Below are positions 62,938-64,000 of a DNA stretch of 64,000 nucleotides, one piece after another. The stretch's first letter is position 1; each line of letters starts with the position of its first letter. Made by a program: the position numbers and the translations under genes. The notes below the pieces were generated by a model, which saw nothing but the letters and a program-made list of their open reading frames with translations, made no database searches and was not told the origin of the DNA. The stretch is taken from the NCBI RefSeq assembly GCF_014643515.1, contig NZ_BMJP01000003.1, positions 310,001 to 374,000 on the forward strand. Reading direction: 5' to 3'. Origin of the DNA: Sphingomonas prati (lineage in GTDB: Bacteria > Pseudomonadota > Alphaproteobacteria > Sphingomonadales > Sphingomonadaceae).

Positions 62938-62961
62938 CCGGTGAACAGCTTCACACACCGG
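62938..62961 (+). terminator. Possible stem-loop after the export operon
   Basis: GTGAA-CAGC-TTCAC forms a five-pair hairpin, extended by CCG/CGG after a three-base bulge. It lies 22 bases past the TolC-family stop and lacks a T-run. Confidence 0.35.
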
Positions 62962-63130
62962 CAGTCCTTAATATCTGATGCCCCATAAGTGTCGGGCACA
63001 TTCTGGAACGCGCTAAACGTGGTTCGCCCGGACCCTACGAAGTTCTGCCGATCACTGGCAGCGACACTGCTATCTCGTCCATTGACGTTTTTACCGAGGC
63101 GGGGCTGATGGGCGTGTGAGCATCGGTCCC

Positions 63131-64000
63131 ATGTCCCTTTTCCTCGGCCTGTTCGAGGCGCAGATGCTGGTCCTGGCAACTGCCATCATCGTTGGCCGCC
63201 GGGGGCCGGCGCAACATTATCTCGGTTCGCTGCTGATCGTCTTGTGCGGGATGCTGACGCCATTCGCCATCGGCTATGCCGGCTTTTACGATCGCTGGCC
63301 CTGGCTTTCGTTCGCGCCGTTCGCCGTGCCGCTGGCGATGGGCCCGCTCCTTTACGCCCATCTGAACGCACTGGTCTTCGATCGGTCGATCTCACGCTGG
63401 CACGCCGCCTTGCCCGTCGGCCAGTTCGCCTACCAGGCGGTCGCTTTCTGCCTTCCGCTGGGCCTCCGCTGGGAGTTCGACCGGGAGGTCCAGCGCCCAT
63501 GGCTCGATCCGATCTTGGCGATCCTGCTGCTCGCCTCGATGGTCGGCTATGCCGCGGCGGGCTTGCGCGCGTTGCGGCGGCATGAGGCATGGCTGTCGGC
63601 GCGCCGGGCGGACCTTGCAGCGGCGCGGCGGGTGCGTGCGGTGCTGGTCGGCTATGCCGCCATCGTGCTGGTGCGGACAGGATATCTGGCGGCCGATGCG
63701 CTGATCGCGCCGCTGTCCTACTTTGACATGTTCGGCTTCTATGTCGTGCTGGCGCTCATCGGCAATTACCTAGCGATCGAAGGCTGGCGTCAAGCCGACG
63801 CCCGACCGAACCCGATCGTGGAGCCTGTCGAACGTGACTGGTCGCCGATCGCCACCGACTGGCTGCGCCGGATCAAGGAGCATGGCTGGTGGCGCGATCC
63901 GGAGCTCGATCTGGCAGGGCTGGCACGCCGGCTCGGCACCAACACGGCCTATCTTTCGCGGGGGCTGAACGAGGGCCTCGGGCTTGGGTTCGCCGAGGCC
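63131..64000 (+). CDS. Membrane-anchored AraC-family regulator (partial, cut at the window end)
   Basis: The frame from ATG 63131 is open to the last base. About 210 residues form six to seven membrane helices (MLVLATAIIVGRRGPAQHYL, FAPFAVPLAMGPLLYAHL, PILAILLLASMVGYAAA, YFDMFGFYVVLALIGNYLAI). The visible start of an AraC-type HTH follows: WWRDPELDLAGLARRLGTNT, then AYLSRGLNEGLGLGFAE. This layout is that of AraC regulators with a 7-helix sensor domain, which couple an external or membrane signal to transcription. The second HTH lies beyond the window. GTG 63116 is an alternative start; neither has a strong ribosome-binding site. Confidence 0.85.
   Translation, partial: MSLFLGLFEAQMLVLATAIIVGRRGPAQHYLGSLLIVLCGMLTPFAIGYAGFYDRWPWLSFAPFAVPLAMGPLLYAHLNALVFDRSISRWHAALPVGQFAYQAVAFCLPLGLRWEFDREVQRPWLDPILAILLLASMVGYAAAGLRALRRHEAWLSARRADLAAARRVRAVLVGYAAIVLVRTGYLAADALIAPLSYFDMFGFYVVLALIGNYLAIEGWRQADARPNPIVEPVERDWSPIATDWLRRIKEHGWWRDPELDLAGLARRLGTNTAYLSRGLNEGLGLGFAEA

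Overview
The window is high-GC (roughly two thirds G+C by eye), densely packed bacterial chromosome. The combination of an exopolysaccharide locus, HWE-family histidine kinases, a TonB receptor beside glucuronoxylan enzymes, and a PspA/LemA/M48 envelope group suggests an alphaproteobacterium, most likely a Sphingomonas-like member of the Sphingomonadales. This is inferred from gene content; no rRNA is present. I saw no tRNA, integrase, transposase, IS element or CRISPR array.

Region 1 (1-22628) is an exopolysaccharide/secondary-metabolite locus. It has the end of an O-antigen ligase-like membrane protein, a Wzx-type flippase, two GT4 and three GT2 glycosyltransferases, and a polyprenyl-phosphate sugar-1-phosphate transferase. 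In the middle sits a rightward chain: a small secreted protein, a 1552-aa NRPS, a 2161-aa type I PKS, a GT2 and an Sfp-type phosphopantetheinyl transferase. The NRPS reads formyltransferase - truncated condensation-like segment - adenylation domain split by a luciferase-like monooxygenase - carrier protein. The PKS reads KS-AT-KR-DH-ACP-TE, and its TE has a cysteine nucleophile. One NRPS module plus one PKS module predicts a very small N-formylated product, and its place inside a glycan locus suggests a sugar- or polymer-linked acyl group. Three leftward LuxR-type regulators, two of them HTH-only, end the region.

Region 2 (23.4-30.6 kb) has a PiT phosphate transporter gene broken by an in-frame TAG, a dicarboxylate/amino-acid symporter, an NPPY methyltransferase, a lipoprotein and an MFS exporter.

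Region 3 (30.8-43.5 kb) is a glucuronate/glucuronoxylan locus: mannonate dehydratase, a hexuronate MFS transporter, two convergent Tat-exported GH115 alpha-glucuronidases and a TonB receptor. The GntR/FCD regulator expected here is a multiply broken pseudogene. A GNAT acetyltransferase follows.

Region 4 (43.6-54.6 kb) has a sulfotransferase, an AT-rich gene-free gap with a perfect FNR-type box, a Crp/Fnr regulator, two HWE kinases with a stand-alone receiver, and a divergent envelope-stress group (LemA and M48 protease leftward; PspA-like and a membrane protein rightward).

Region 5 (54.6-64 kb) has a LysR regulator divergent from an aldo/keto reductase, a membrane monooxygenase-like protein, an OxyR-like LysR protein, a three-gene export operon whose ABC subunit has lost every nucleotide-binding motif, and the start of a membrane-anchored AraC-type regulator cut by the window end.
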